A DNA stretch of 64,000 bases from Nitrospinota bacterium (GCA_016176845.1 JACOWJ010000029.1:19335-83334); one strand, 5' to 3'; positions 42,456 through 52,181 are shown, counted from the stretch's first letter. Translations and numbers: made by a program. The notes: generated by a model from the letters alone, not told the origin.

Positions 42456-42794
42456 CTACTTCCGTTGGGCTCCTTCCAGCAGCCTGTGAAGGACGTCCTC
42501 GATGAAGCCGGCGACCTCCACGGGCCTGATCCTCCGGGCCGCTAGCTCCCGCTGCATCCCGTAGCCGATGCGGGCGCAGAGCACGGCCCCGCAGTCCCCG
42601 ATCAGCCTCATCCTCTCCTCCATGACTTCGTCCGAGTGCCCCGGCTGATCGGAGGCTCCGCAAAGCGGGGGACACCTTCGGATCTCGACAAACTGGACGG
42701 CAGACCCGGATAGCTCGAAGATCATGAACCGGTCGGCGTGTCCGAAGTGCTGGTTGATCATCTTGCCGTCGGTGGAGGCGACCGCAATCTTCAT
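42456..42794 (-). CDS. NifX/NifB-type dinitrogenase iron-molybdenum cofactor domain protein
   Basis: 112 residues. KIAVASTDGKMINQHFGHAD then RFMIFEL is the diagnostic opening of the family; later DCGAVLCARIGYGMQRELAARRIRP. These small proteins carry metal clusters; outside nitrogen fixation their role is uncertain. It has several cysteines. No nif genes in the window. Confidence 0.8.
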   Translation of the reverse strand: MKIAVASTDGKMINQHFGHADRFMIFELSGSAVQFVEIRRCPPLCGASDQPGHSDEVMEERMRLIGDCGAVLCARIGYGMQRELAARRIRPVEVAGFIEDVLHRLLEGAQRK

Positions 42795-42892
42795 CTCCGA
42801 TTCTCCTCAAACTTCCATGTCCCTGCGAGCAAAGCCAAGAGTCTAACTTGAAGGAATTTCCTTATCTAAATCTAAGCTCAGGACTCAGCCCT

Positions 42893-43030
42893 CTATGAGC
42901 TATGAGCTACGAGCTTTAAGCTAACTCGATTGTATAGGAATTTCCTTTTCCGATGAATGGGGGACCATGAGCAAGGGATAGGGGGAGGGAGTGACTAGCC
43001 CCTGTCCCCTGTCCCCTGTCCCCTAACTTG
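42893..43030. repeat. 7-bp tandem repeats and 20-bp motif
   Basis: TATGAGC/TACGAGC/TTTAAGC heptamers (42893-42921), reversed AAATGGAAATTCCTATACGA-type motif (42928-42948), then CTGTCCC repeated three times (43006-43028). Confidence 0.8.
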
Positions 43031-43035
43031 TCCAG

Positions 43036-43728
43036 TCACTGAATTCCCAGGTACTTGTGCAGCTGCAGTTGGAGGCGGACCGGGAGGCGATCCTCCAGGA
43101 TCCAGCGCGCCACCTGGCTTGGATCAAGCTGGGGGAGGGCCGCCGAGAGCAGGACAGTGAATCGCTGGGCCAAGGAACCGTCCCGAATCACCTGCCGGGC
43201 CCATTCGTAGTCCTGGCGGCTGCTGAGGACGAACTTGATCTCGTCCCTGGAGGTCAGTCGCTCCAGGTTGTCCCAGCAGATCTGGCTCGACATCCCGCTG
43301 TCGGGGCATTTCAGATCCAGGATCTTGATGGCCCGGGGATCGAGCCGGCCCACGTTCAGGCTCCCGTTGGTCTCCACCAGGACCTGGCAACCCTTCTCCA
43401 ACAGCTGCTCCACCAGGGGGTAGACCCCTTCTTGCAAGAGGGGCTCGCCCCCCGTGACCTCCACCAGCCCCCCCTCCGGATGGGCCACCTCCGCCAAGAT
43501 CTCCTCGATACTCCTCTCGCGGCCCTGGTCGAAGGCGTAAGCGGTGTCGCAGTAAGTGCAGCGCAGGTTGCACCCGGCCAGCCGGACGAAGATGCAGGGC
43601 CAGCCCGCATAAGTGGACTCTCCTTGTATGCTGTAGAAGATCTCGTTCACTCTCAGTGGGGTCAGTTCAAGCCCACCCCTTTTTCCCGCTTTGGAGTTTT
43701 GAGTTTGGGCTGTCAAAGGTTGTCCCAT
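43036..43728 (-). CDS. queE: 7-carboxy-7-deazaguanine synthase QueE
   Basis: 230 residues. LRVNEIFYSIQGESTYAGWP, radical-SAM CNLRCTYCDT, VEVTGGEPLLQ and the C-terminal LQLHKYLGI. Makes carboxydeazaguanine from carboxytetrahydropterin. The given ATG 43728 overlaps the end of hicA; the first 20 residues are not family-like, so an internal start just before LTPLRVNEIF is possible. Works with queC. Confidence 0.9.
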   Translation of the reverse strand: MGQPLTAQTQNSKAGKRGGLELTPLRVNEIFYSIQGESTYAGWPCIFVRLAGCNLRCTYCDTAYAFDQGRERSIEEILAEVAHPEGGLVEVTGGEPLLQEGVYPLVEQLLEKGCQVLVETNGSLNVGRLDPRAIKILDLKCPDSGMSSQICWDNLERLTSRDEIKFVLSSRQDYEWARQVIRDGSLAQRFTVLLSAALPQLDPSQVARWILEDRLPVRLQLQLHKYLGIQ

Positions 43729-43943
43729 TCCTCGGGAGTGATTGCTCGCCCAATGATTCCCTCAACCTCGTGGACCATCATACGAAGCTGTGAGAGAGAG
43801 TACTCGCGGTTCGAGGGAATCGCAAGCCGATGACTTTGATAGGTCATAAAGCGATGGCGGGTTCCGGCAAAAGGGCCATCGAAGCCAAGCACCCGTAGCT
43901 TCCGGATAAAGTCTTGACGCTTACAAGGTCTCCACTCGCTCAC
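43713..43943 (-). CDS. HicA-like toxin
   Basis: 76 residues. KRQDFIRKLRVLGFDGPFAG, GTRHRFMTY (conserved His) and IPSNREYSLSQLRMMV match the double-stranded-RNA-binding-like HicA mRNase. GTG start at 43943, overlapping the HicB gene by 23 bases. Antitoxin before toxin here, opposite to the common hicAB order but frequent in this subfamily. Confidence 0.75.
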   Translation of the reverse strand: MSEWRPCKRQDFIRKLRVLGFDGPFAGTRHRFMTYQSHRLAIPSNREYSLSQLRMMVHEVEGIIGRAITPEEWDNL

Positions 43944-44187
43944 GGTGTGGCTTTCGGTTTAAGTCGATGCCCTTAATAATGGGGAGGTGATGACCCATTT
44001 TTAATCCTAAAATGATCCAATCCTCCAGAACGGAACGTAATGCGGTTTCACACTCACGTAGCCTCCCTGCAAAGGCTATCACGCCTTTACAGGGAGGGAT
44101 ACGACCCGCATAGGACCCATCCCCTAATTTATCGTAGACAGCCTCAGCCAAGGCTCCTTCAATGTACTCCGTCAATACAAGTTTCAT
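43921..44187 (-). CDS. HicB-like antitoxin
   Basis: 88 residues from ATG 44187: MKLVLTEYIEGALAEAVYDK, a partial RNase-H-like HicB fold with GSYAGRIPPCKGVIAFAG and CETALRSVLEDWIILGLKMG. Overlaps the HicA gene by 23 bases, so co-translated. Its C-terminus PHRERVETL may contact the toxin. Confidence 0.75.
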   Translation of the reverse strand: MKLVLTEYIEGALAEAVYDKLGDGSYAGRIPPCKGVIAFAGRLRECETALRSVLEDWIILGLKMGHHLPIIKGIDLNRKPHRERVETL

Positions 44188-44395
44188 CCAGGAGGCCTTC
44201 CAATCCATGACGCCTGATGACTCCCCGGTTCCCGCAGCCTCCCGCAAAGACACCCCACATTGCCAACATACAGGTTTCCACGTGGCTGAGGAATGGGTCT
44301 ATCGAGGGGATATAGCCCTGCCGATGAGAAATTTAAGTTGAACAGGACTTTTCCTTAAAACCAGATTACCTCCGAGGCCAGCGAAAGTCAAAGGA

Positions 44396-44484
44396 TTTTT
44401 ACCGTAAAAATGCCCGAGTCTCTCTGGAGCCCATTTTCATTTTCGGGGGCGGCCAACTCTGCTTGGTTGGCCATGTCGATTTCC
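44396..44484. repeat. 85-bp dispersed repeat, copy 3
   Basis: TTTTTACCGTAAAAATGCCC ... CCATTTTCATTTTCGGGGGC ... GGCCATGTCGATTTCC, close to the 41111 and 51427 copies. Confidence 0.8.
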
Positions 44485-44489
44485 AGAGG

Positions 44490-46035
<1,546 letters not shown>

Positions 46036-46042
46036 TACCTGG

Positions 46043-46540
46043 TACAACTCCACCGTTCCGGTGGAGATGCCGGAGCACAAGGGGCTCTTCGGAGACTTCT
46101 CCCATCGCCATGCCGCTGCTGCGGCCGGACTGGGGCAATTTGGCCGCAACACCCTGCTGATCACGCCCCAGTTCGGGCCCCGCGTGTGGCTCGGCAGCGT
46201 GATCACCACGGCGCCGCTGGAGGCAACCCCCGTGGCGGCAGGGCTCTCCCCTTGCTGCAACGGCTGCCATCGCTGCGTCGAGGTCTGTCCGGTTCAGGCC
46301 CTTACCGGGGACAGGATCGACGCAGCGCAGTGCGCGCGGGGAGGCGTGCACGCCCAGAACCTCAGCGGCCTCGTCCGCCAGATCAAGACGGTGCTGAATG
46401 AGACCGACCCGAAAAAAAGGTTGAGGATCGCGACAGGCCCCGAGACATGGGAAATTTACCAGTCGATGGTCTGTGGCATGATGCCCAGCTGCAATAAATG
46501 CGTGCTGATTTGCCCGGCAGGGATAACCATTGGAGCTTAA
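46043..46540 (+). pseudogene. 5'-truncated QueG-like 4Fe-4S protein
   Basis: From about 46060 the frame reads HKGLFGDFSHRHAAAAAGLG, FGRNTLLITPQFGPRVWLGS, CCNGCHRCVEVCPVQAL and CNKCVLICPAG: the C-terminal half of an epoxyqueuosine-reductase-like or related iron-sulfur protein with two ferredoxin clusters. The N-terminal half is missing; the frame runs back into enolase. Near the junction is TACAACTCCACC, resembling a GTAC element end. A remnant. Confidence 0.75.
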
Positions 46541-46547
46541 CTCCTTC

Positions 46548-46575
46548 CCCCTCCCAGGCTTTTGCTTGGGAGGGG
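46548..46575. terminator. 9-bp-arm hairpin
   Basis: CCCCTCCCA (46548-46556) pairs with TGGGAGGGG (46567-46575) around GGCTTTTGCT. Placed after the QueG remnant and after the COX24-like gene on the other strand; could stop both, though there is no clear U-run. Confidence 0.5.
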
Positions 46576-46605
46576 TCTCCTTGCTTCAACGAGGAGCTCC
46601 AGCCG

Positions 46606-46695
46606 TTATTTCTTCTTGTGGCGCATCCGATCCCGGAGCTTCTTGTGCTTGTGCTTGCGCATTTTTTTGCGCCGCTTTTTGATTACACTTCCCAT
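46606..46695 (-). CDS. AURKAIP1/COX24-type very small basic protein
   Basis: 29 residues: MGSVIKKRRKKMRKHKHKK then LRDRMRHKKK, with GAGGGG before the ATG at 46695. The KKRRKKMRKHKxKKxxxxxR pattern is that of AURKAIP1/COX24-domain peptides, probable ribosome-associated proteins (bS22-like). Extremely lysine/arginine-rich. Too short for most gene finders. Confidence 0.8.
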   Translation of the reverse strand: MGSVIKKRRKKMRKHKHKKLRDRMRHKKK

Positions 46696-46934
46696 AGCCC
46701 CTCTCTTTCTACTCCTTCAATATTCTTCTCAACCTGGATGATGCTTTCAACCACCGATGAGGAGGCTTTCCGGTCAGGAGAAACCCGATCCCCTTCATGC
46801 CCGGCGGCCCTTCGTTCCTCTCCTGAAGACGCGAAATTATAGGCCAAAAATGGGCCCATGTCAATAGAAATACCCTAAAAACCCCCTTGACGTCCGGGGC
46901 TATCCATGCTACGCTCTGCAGAAATCCGTTCAAG

Positions 46935-47030
46935 TTAGGGATTAGGGATTAGGGGCTAGTAAGAAAGAAGAGCTTTTGCTAATCCCTAGCCCCTAGTCCC
47001 TAGCCCCTAAAAATGGAAATTCCTATGCGA
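46935..47030. repeat. TAGGGAT heptamer hairpin plus 20-bp motif
   Basis: TTAGGGATTAGGGATTAGGG then GCTAGTAAGAAAGAAGAGC loop, TTTTGCTAATCCC and TAGCCCC heptamers; directly followed by AAATGGAAATTCCTATGCGA. Near-identical copies at 50598-50673, 54826-54899 and 62777-62873. Confidence 0.9.
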
Positions 47031-47042
47031 TAAATTTAGACA

Positions 47043-47077
47043 GTCTGAACAGGATTTAAAAGAAATCCTGTTCAGAC
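47043..47077. promoter_or_regulatory. perfect 15-bp inverted repeat upstream of a nitroreductase-like gene
   Basis: GTCTGAACAGGATTT (47043-47057), AAAAG, AAATCCTGTTCAGAC (47063-47077). Ends 18 bases before the ATG at 47096 and may be an operator or an mRNA hairpin. CAGGAT..GAACAG echoes occur near 50445 and 50680, so it may also be a repeat. Confidence 0.45.
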
Positions 47078-47095
47078 CATTTTAAGGAGGAAGAG

Positions 47096-48439
47096 ATGAC
47101 ACAAAAGCTCTTGCAGATGGAGCCTCAAGTCCTGGAGGCGGTCAAGAAGGCCTTGGAACATCCCTTCTTTAAGGCGATCGAGAATCGCAAGTCCCTCCGG
47201 TTCCCCGTGGGGGGCAACCTCGAGGCGACCTATTTCAATTTTCAATCCCCACGCGAACCGGTGCCCCTCTCAGAGATCGAAGAGGCCTTGCTCGTCTGGG
47301 CCGCCACCGGGATCGTCGGGCAGATCTTCTCGGACATCGATCCCGACAAGTTTGGTCCCCTGGGGACCCTGATGCACTGGCAGCGGCGGACCTGGCCCAG
47401 CCCTTGTGCCTCCCACGGCACCCAGCTCTTCTTCTCGAACGACGAGGGGATCTGGGCCATGAAGGTCTGGGACATCGACCCGGAGGATCTCACCGTAGGG
47501 TTCGCAGCAGCCCAGACGGTGGAGGAAAAGGCCGAGGCCGCCCTGGAGTTCTACCACAAGTACCGGGTGAAGATCTCTGACAACCGCGACGACCTGCCCA
47601 CGGGCGAAGTGACCGGCTTCTGGACCTTTAACGCCTGGAACGCCAACCGGCCTGGCACCACCCTCTTCATCCCGGTCTCCGACTTCACCATCGAATATCT
47701 CAACATTCTGTTCCTCTTCACTTCCCCTCAATACCGATGGAATATTATCGATGAGCTCCACGGCGGCAGGAACTGCGGCACCGACCGGTGGCTGAAGTCC
47801 GGCCTGATCAAGGATGATGTCCCCTTGCCGCTGGCGGCAACCGAGCGGCTGGTCGCCACGCTGATCGCCGCCGAGCAAGCCTTCGCCATGCAGAACGTCT
47901 CCCTGGCTGCCGTGGGGATGGGGTTGGGAGGCTGGCTCTTCGGAGGCCATATCCCCATGGCTGTCATGGGGGGGACCCCGCAGTGGAAGGGGCTGGGCTT
48001 CAAGTTCGTGACCGCCGAAAAGGGCGATTTTCCCCTTCCGTACCCGATCGGACGGGAGGACGTACTGAAGACCCTCCATCCCTATTGGTACAACGGGGAC
48101 ATCGAGCAGATCGTGGACGCCTTCAACGAGATGAAGTGGAAGAAGTACGACCCCTCGGTTCCCAAGCCCTTCAAGGCCCCCGATCAGGTGATGTGCCATG
48201 TGCCCCCGCCCACCAAGGACGAGGTTCGCTGCGTTAAAGACATCTTGCGCTACATCTGGGATACCTACGGCCGTTTTCCTGCCACAGTGGACCCTTGCAG
48301 CACGGCCATCTTCTACCAGGCCCAGCACCTGGAGTTGGAGTTCTACGACAAGTTCTACCCGGCCGGAACCTACTCTCCCCTCCACGAGAAGCACTTCGAG
48401 CTATGGCACCCGGAGATGAAGGACCCTTTTAGAAAGTAG
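47096..48439 (+). CDS. nitroreductase-like protein of unknown function
   Basis: 447 residues, no signal peptide. ENRKSLRFPVGG and LSEIEEALLVWAATGIVGQ resemble the FMN-binding opening of nitroreductase-fold proteins, and AMQNVSLAAVGMGLGGWLFG resembles their later helix, but the protein is about twice as long and rich in Trp and Pro. ATG at 47096 after AAGGAGG. Followed by two small paralogous proteins and FadL, hinting at hydrophobic substrates. Function not assigned. Confidence 0.55.
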   Translation: MTQKLLQMEPQVLEAVKKALEHPFFKAIENRKSLRFPVGGNLEATYFNFQSPREPVPLSEIEEALLVWAATGIVGQIFSDIDPDKFGPLGTLMHWQRRTWPSPCASHGTQLFFSNDEGIWAMKVWDIDPEDLTVGFAAAQTVEEKAEAALEFYHKYRVKISDNRDDLPTGEVTGFWTFNAWNANRPGTTLFIPVSDFTIEYLNILFLFTSPQYRWNIIDELHGGRNCGTDRWLKSGLIKDDVPLPLAATERLVATLIAAEQAFAMQNVSLAAVGMGLGGWLFGGHIPMAVMGGTPQWKGLGFKFVTAEKGDFPLPYPIGREDVLKTLHPYWYNGDIEQIVDAFNEMKWKKYDPSVPKPFKAPDQVMCHVPPPTKDEVRCVKDILRYIWDTYGRFPATVDPCSTAIFYQAQHLELEFYDKFYPAGTYSPLHEKHFELWHPEMKDPFRK

Positions 48440-48457
48440 GAGGAGAAGCCGATCTAA

Positions 48458-48703
48458 ATGCGCATCGTATCCGCCCTGGGCACGTTCGAACTGAATTTTA
48501 CCGGAGTCAAGATCGAGGGAAGGAACCTGGTCCTGGTGGGGAGGATGGGGGTTTGGGAAGGGGCCCAGATGGTGGTGACCCCTCAGGAGATGGCCTTTCT
48601 GGCCCGCAAGAGCCTGAGGCCCTCTTTGTTCCTCTACCTGCTCAAGCTGCCCTTCATCCTCCTCAGGAAGAGCCGGCTGAAACGGAAGGAAGCCAAAGCT
48701 TAA
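48458..48703 (+). CDS. small protein, paralogue of the next
   Basis: 81 residues: a beta-rich first half (MRIVSALGTFELNFTGVKIE, LVLVGRMGVWE) then a helix LRPSLFLYLLKLPFILLRK and a basic tail. The next gene (48716) has the same layout and C-terminal LRPRVILYLLKLPFYLL. Probably membrane-peripheral. No family name known to me. Overlapping ribosome sites suggest co-translation with 47096. Confidence 0.6.
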   Translation: MRIVSALGTFELNFTGVKIEGRNLVLVGRMGVWEGAQMVVTPQEMAFLARKSLRPSLFLYLLKLPFILLRKSRLKRKEAKA

Positions 48704-48715
48704 CGAAGGAATCCC

Positions 48716-48940
48716 ATGCGACTATACTCTCAGGCGGGCGAGTTCGAGATCAAGGTCAACGATCTGGTCATCGAGGGAGAAGAGCTCATTATCAAGGGGA
48801 AGCTGGGCGGCCTTTACCCGGCCCGGGTCTGTCACACCCCGGCGGACCTGATGAGGGTCCTGGGCTACCTGCTTCGGCCTCGGGTGATCCTCTACCTGCT
48901 CAAGTTGCCCTTCTACCTGCTGTCGAAGAGGAAGGGCTAG
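48716..48940 (+). CDS. small protein, paralogue of the previous
   Basis: 74 residues: MRLYSQAGEFEIKVNDLVIE, LIIKGKLGGLYPAR, then LGYLLRPRVILYLLKLPFYL. Same architecture as the preceding product, so a tandem duplication. Thirteen bases separate them. Confidence 0.6.
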   Translation: MRLYSQAGEFEIKVNDLVIEGEELIIKGKLGGLYPARVCHTPADLMRVLGYLLRPRVILYLLKLPFYLLSKRKG

Positions 48941-48954
48941 CGACTTTGTCGCAT

Positions 48955-49020
48955 TGCAAATTGTAAAGTGAAGATTGGAAATCTACCATTTGCACTTTAC
49001 CATTTGCCTTTTGCAATTCG
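48955..49020. repeat. 7-bp tandem repeat hairpin (GCAAATT/GTAAAGT units)
   Basis: TTGCAAATTGTAAAGTGAAG on the left and CACTTTACCATTTGC...TTTTGCAATTCG on the right fold together before the fadL-like gene. Confidence 0.8.
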
Positions 49021-49049
49021 AGCGAAGCCATGGGTAGAGGAATCCGACC

Positions 49050-50429
49050 ATGAGACGAGCCATGGTTATCTGGTTGGCAATAGCCGCCAGTATTTGGGGG
49101 GGATATCGCCAGGTGTGGGCCAGCGGCTACGAGTTCTTCGGGACCGGGCTGCGGGCACTGTCGATGGGAGGAGCCTTCATCGGGAAGGCCGATGACTCGA
49201 CGGCCACCTACTGGAACCCTGCGGGTCTGGCCCAACTGAAGGGCCGGGCGATCGAGTTTGACATGGAGAAGGACAGCGTCGATTACGCCGACCACAACTC
49301 TATCCGGAATATCGACCCGGACCTGGCCTCCGTCGAGCGCAACGACGTCTTTCTGCGCCAGATCCCCAGCGAGCCGGACCGCTTCAGCGAGACCCGGCCG
49401 AAGATCTTCTACGCAGCGGGGGATAGCTCGGGCTACTACCAGTGGGGGAAGTATACCTTCGGCGGCGCATTTTACGTCCCCAACGGTAACTACGCCGACT
49501 GGAAGGACACGGTCCGAGACCGGGAGACGAAGGCCTTCATCCGGGCCAAGTATTACAGCCGGTTCCTCCTCTCCCTGGCCAACTTGTCCATGGCCCGGGA
49601 GATCCTCCCCGGGGTGATGGTGGGAGCCGGGGCAAACTTCATCTACGGCTCCTTCCTGACCAACCTGGACAAGCATTATCTGGGGGGCAGCCGCCCAGAG
49701 CTCAACAACACGTACGGGATCGACTCTTGGGGATCGGGCTACGGGGTGGAGGGAATCTTCGGCATCCTGCTCAAGCCCGCCCCCTGGTTCAACGTGGGGG
49801 CCGTTTACCGGACGGGGTCTAAAATCAATGTGAAGGGACATTTCCATCTGCTCCAGACCCCCATCCGGGAGGCCGGACGGACGATCCATGCGGGATACGA
49901 TCGGGCCAGCGACTATAAACAGGACTTTCCTTTGCCCCGTACCTTCGGGGTCGGGATCGCCCTTACCCCCCTTCCTCCCCTGACGCTCACCTTTGACGTC
50001 CAGGGGACCGACTGGACGAACATGAAGACGGAGATCGACTTCGAAGAACAGCGGAAAGGCAGGGTGGAGGGGCGGGGGCCTTTCCCCCTGCCTAACCTGA
50101 ACCACAACCTGGACTGGAACCTCGCGTTGCGCTACCGGATGGGGGTTGAGTACCGGATCAACGAGAGGCTGGCGATCATGGGGGGCTACATGTTCGATGA
50201 GAACGCCGTCCCCGACACCCGGTCCGCCATCACCAGCATCATCGGATTCCGGATGCAAATGTTCGGCATTGGGATCTCCTATGCCCCACGCCGCTGGGGA
50301 ACCCATGAGCTGGACCACTGGAGGATCGACCTGCACTACAACCATCACCAGTATCATGAGCATGTCGAAGGCCGATCCATCAAAGGCCAAGATAACATGA
50401 TTGGGATGGGGGTAGGCTACCATTTTTAA
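49050..50429 (+). CDS. FadL/OmpP1-family outer membrane transporter
   Basis: 459 residues. Signal peptide ending VWAS, then GYEFFGTGLRALSMGGAFIG and STATYWNPAGLA, the N-terminal hatch motif NPA of FadL proteins. Remainder is beta-barrel-like with alternating pattern, ending MGVGYHF with a terminal Phe. Moves long-chain fatty acids or aromatic hydrocarbons across the outer membrane. Sits between a nitroreductase-like gene and a thiolase pair. Confidence 0.9.
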   Translation: MRRAMVIWLAIAASIWGGYRQVWASGYEFFGTGLRALSMGGAFIGKADDSTATYWNPAGLAQLKGRAIEFDMEKDSVDYADHNSIRNIDPDLASVERNDVFLRQIPSEPDRFSETRPKIFYAAGDSSGYYQWGKYTFGGAFYVPNGNYADWKDTVRDRETKAFIRAKYYSRFLLSLANLSMAREILPGVMVGAGANFIYGSFLTNLDKHYLGGSRPELNNTYGIDSWGSGYGVEGIFGILLKPAPWFNVGAVYRTGSKINVKGHFHLLQTPIREAGRTIHAGYDRASDYKQDFPLPRTFGVGIALTPLPPLTLTFDVQGTDWTNMKTEIDFEEQRKGRVEGRGPFPLPNLNHNLDWNLALRYRMGVEYRINERLAIMGGYMFDENAVPDTRSAITSIIGFRMQMFGIGISYAPRRWGTHELDHWRIDLHYNHHQYHEHVEGRSIKGQDNMIGMGVGYHF

Positions 50430-50476
50430 TTCTGATTTAGTTCAGACAGGATGAACAGGTGAAGAACAGGGAACTT

Positions 50477-50673
50477 AGATTGCTTCGCTTCGCTCGCAAT
50501 GACAAAATCGGGTCATTGCGAGGAGCGCTAGCGACGAAGCAATCTCAAAATGGAAATTCCTCTACGGTGAATTTTGCGTATAGGAATTTCCATTTTGAGG
50601 GGCTAGGGACTAGGGATTAGCAAAAGCTCTTCTTTCTTACTAGCCCCTAACCCCTAATCCCTAATTTAATCCA
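50477..50673. repeat. stacked repeats: AGATTGCTTCG hairpin, paired 20-bp motifs, TAGGGAT hairpin
   Basis: 50477-50545: AGATTGCTTCGCTTCGCTCG with GCGACGAAGCAATCT. 50546-50597: the AAATGGAAATTCC motif twice, head to head. 50598-50673: reversed copy of the 46935 heptamer hairpin (CTAGGGATTAGCAAAAGCTC...). No gene in this gap. Confidence 0.85.
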
Positions 50674-50696
50674 GCCCGTTCATCCTGTCTAAATAG

Positions 50697-51416
50697 ATGT
50701 CGATGATCACGCTCATCGGGACTTGCCACGTGGTAAACCTGAAGGACAGGGTAAAAGGGCGGATCCTGGAGGCCAGGCCACAGGCGGTCTGCGTGGAACT
50801 GGACCTGAAAAGGTTCGAGCGGCTCACGGGGCGGCAGTCTTCACCAGGGGGTCTGCTCTCCATGATGGCCCTGATCCAGGAGCGCATCGCCGCCAGGTAT
50901 GGCGTGAAGGCAGGCAATGATATGATGGGAGGGATCGAGGCGGCCAAGGTGTTGGGAGTCCCCCTTTTCCTCATCGACCGGGATTCCGATGAGATCCTGT
51001 CCAGCTTCCTGGAGGCCCTCCTCCGAGAGCTCCTCGACCCGGTCCACATCCTGAGGAAGCTGCGGACCTTTCTCCATCTCACTCAAGAGAGCCTCTTCCC
51101 TCCGCCCCCTTCCCCCGACTGGATCGAGGGCTTACTCCAGGACTTCGAGCAGGACCCTCAGAAGTACGAGCGGGAGTTCGAAACGATCTTTCCCCTGTTG
51201 AAGCGGGTCATCTTCGACGAGAGGGAAAACCGCATGGCGGCCAACCTGAGGCGGCTATCCCGGGAACACCGGGAGATCGCCGCCGTGGTGGGCTACGGGC
51301 ACCTCATTGGGCTGCGAAGACGGCTGCCCGATTTGGACCTATGCGAGGTCCCTCTGAGGGAGCTATGGGGGAGCGCCCCCGCCCCCTTCGGGGGTGAATT
51401 GGAAATTGGAAATTGA
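50697..51416 (+). CDS. TraB/PrgY-family protein
   Basis: 239 residues. TLIGTCHVVNLKDRVK, AVCVELDLKRFERL, PLFLIDRDSDEI, ENRMAANLRRLS and VVGYGHLIGLRRRL match the TraB/PrgY family (the GxxH, ELD and GH motifs), putative metal-dependent proteases or pheromone inhibitors. The last residues and stop (GGELEIGN) come from a GGAAATT repeat, so the original end is replaced. ATG 50697 lacks an obvious ribosome site. Confidence 0.75.
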   Translation: MSMITLIGTCHVVNLKDRVKGRILEARPQAVCVELDLKRFERLTGRQSSPGGLLSMMALIQERIAARYGVKAGNDMMGGIEAAKVLGVPLFLIDRDSDEILSSFLEALLRELLDPVHILRKLRTFLHLTQESLFPPPPSPDWIEGLLQDFEQDPQKYEREFETIFPLLKRVIFDERENRMAANLRRLSREHREIAAVVGYGHLIGLRRRLPDLDLCEVPLRELWGSAPAPFGGELEIGN

Positions 51417-51510
51417 AGATTGGAAATTTTTACCGTGAAAATGCCTGAGTCTTCGATGAGCCCATTTTCATGCTTGGGGGCGGCCAACTCAACTGGGCCA
51501 TGTCGGTTTC
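51398..51510. repeat. GGAAATT heptamers then 85-bp repeat, copy 4
   Basis: 51398-51428: TTGGAAATTGGAAATTGAAG heptamers. 51427-51510: TTTTTACCGTGAAAATGCCT ... CATGCTTGGGGGCGGCCAAC ... GGCCATGTCGGTTTC. Confidence 0.8.
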
Positions 51511-51578
51511 AATGTGCATTTTCCAACGAGTTGGCTCTTTGCTGCTATGAGCCATGAGCTACTAAGGGGATCGCTCAG

Positions 51579-52082
51579 ATGACGGAATACCGGGAGAATG
51601 TGGTCAAGATTTTACCCCATCTGCATAGGAATCGGGGACTGGAGAACTTCCTAAGGAAGGTCGCCCCCGACTTCGACCTCCACGAGCTGGAGATCTCCCC
51701 CCAGGAGATCCCGCTCCTGGGGGCGGTGGCTGCCGGCAAGCCCATCGAGGCGATCGAGGAACGAGATAGCCTCGCCGTTCCGGCCGATATGGTTGTGGGC
51801 CGTTACAAGGCTTACGCCTTGCAGGTCAAAGGAGACTCCATGATGGATGAAGGGATCCGGGACGGCGATTATATCATCATCCAGGAGAGGAACGAGGCCA
51901 AAAATGGCGAAACGGTCGTAGCCCTGATCAACGATCATGAGGTCACCCTGAAAAAGCTTTACATCGAGCGGGACCAAATCCGTCTGCAGCCGGCCAATTC
52001 GCAGGTGGAGCCGATCATCATCCGCAACAGTGACGTGAAGATCTTAGGAGTGGTCTGCGGGCTGATCCGTAAGTTCCGGTGA
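51579..52082 (+). CDS. LexA-like S24 peptidase without HTH domain
   Basis: 167 residues. Ala52-Gly53 cleavage site in LGAVAAGKPIE, catalytic Ser87 in QVKGDSMMDEGI, Lys125 in HEVTLKKLY and a C-terminal LGVVCGLIRKF, all as in LexA/UmuD. The first 45 residues do not form the usual wHTH, so it resembles UmuD more than LexA; a truncation at the 5' side by the preceding repeat is possible. ATG at 51579 after AGGGGA. Could mediate SOS-type self-cleavage. Confidence 0.8.
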   Translation: MTEYRENVVKILPHLHRNRGLENFLRKVAPDFDLHELEISPQEIPLLGAVAAGKPIEAIEERDSLAVPADMVVGRYKAYALQVKGDSMMDEGIRDGDYIIIQERNEAKNGETVVALINDHEVTLKKLYIERDQIRLQPANSQVEPIIIRNSDVKILGVVCGLIRKFR

Positions 52083-52102
52083 CCACTTTCGAAGGCTCTC
52101 TA

Positions 52103-52131
52103 TTGACATCGATCCGCGAATGGGGTATGTA
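52103..52131 (+). promoter_or_regulatory. sigma-70-type promoter of the HMGCS-like/thiolase operon
   Basis: TTGACA at 52103-52108, 17-base spacer, TATGTA at 52126-52131, about 50 bases before the ATG at 52182. Confidence 0.5.
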
Positions 52132-52181
52132 GGAGAGGGCAGGTCAACGATCTACCAACCACTGAACGAAGGAGGAGCCAG

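Larger units (their letters stand above)
46696..47095. other. 400-bp gap
   Basis: 46696-46934 shows nothing coding that I recognise. Then a 7-bp repeat hairpin with the 20-bp motif, and a perfect inverted repeat (both listed). Confidence 0.5.

Noticed and set aside
42022-42810. 262-residue minus-strand frame joining two genes
   Set aside because: It is antisense to the secreted protein and out of frame with the NifX-like gene; no motif.
48900-50423. 507-residue open frame on the minus strand
   Set aside because: It is antisense to the FadL-like gene over nearly its full length, has no recognisable motif and reflects the GC-rich codon pattern of the real gene.
51500-51578. LexA-box-like operator before the S24 peptidase
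   Set aside because: I looked for a palindromic SOS-type site and saw only repeat DNA.
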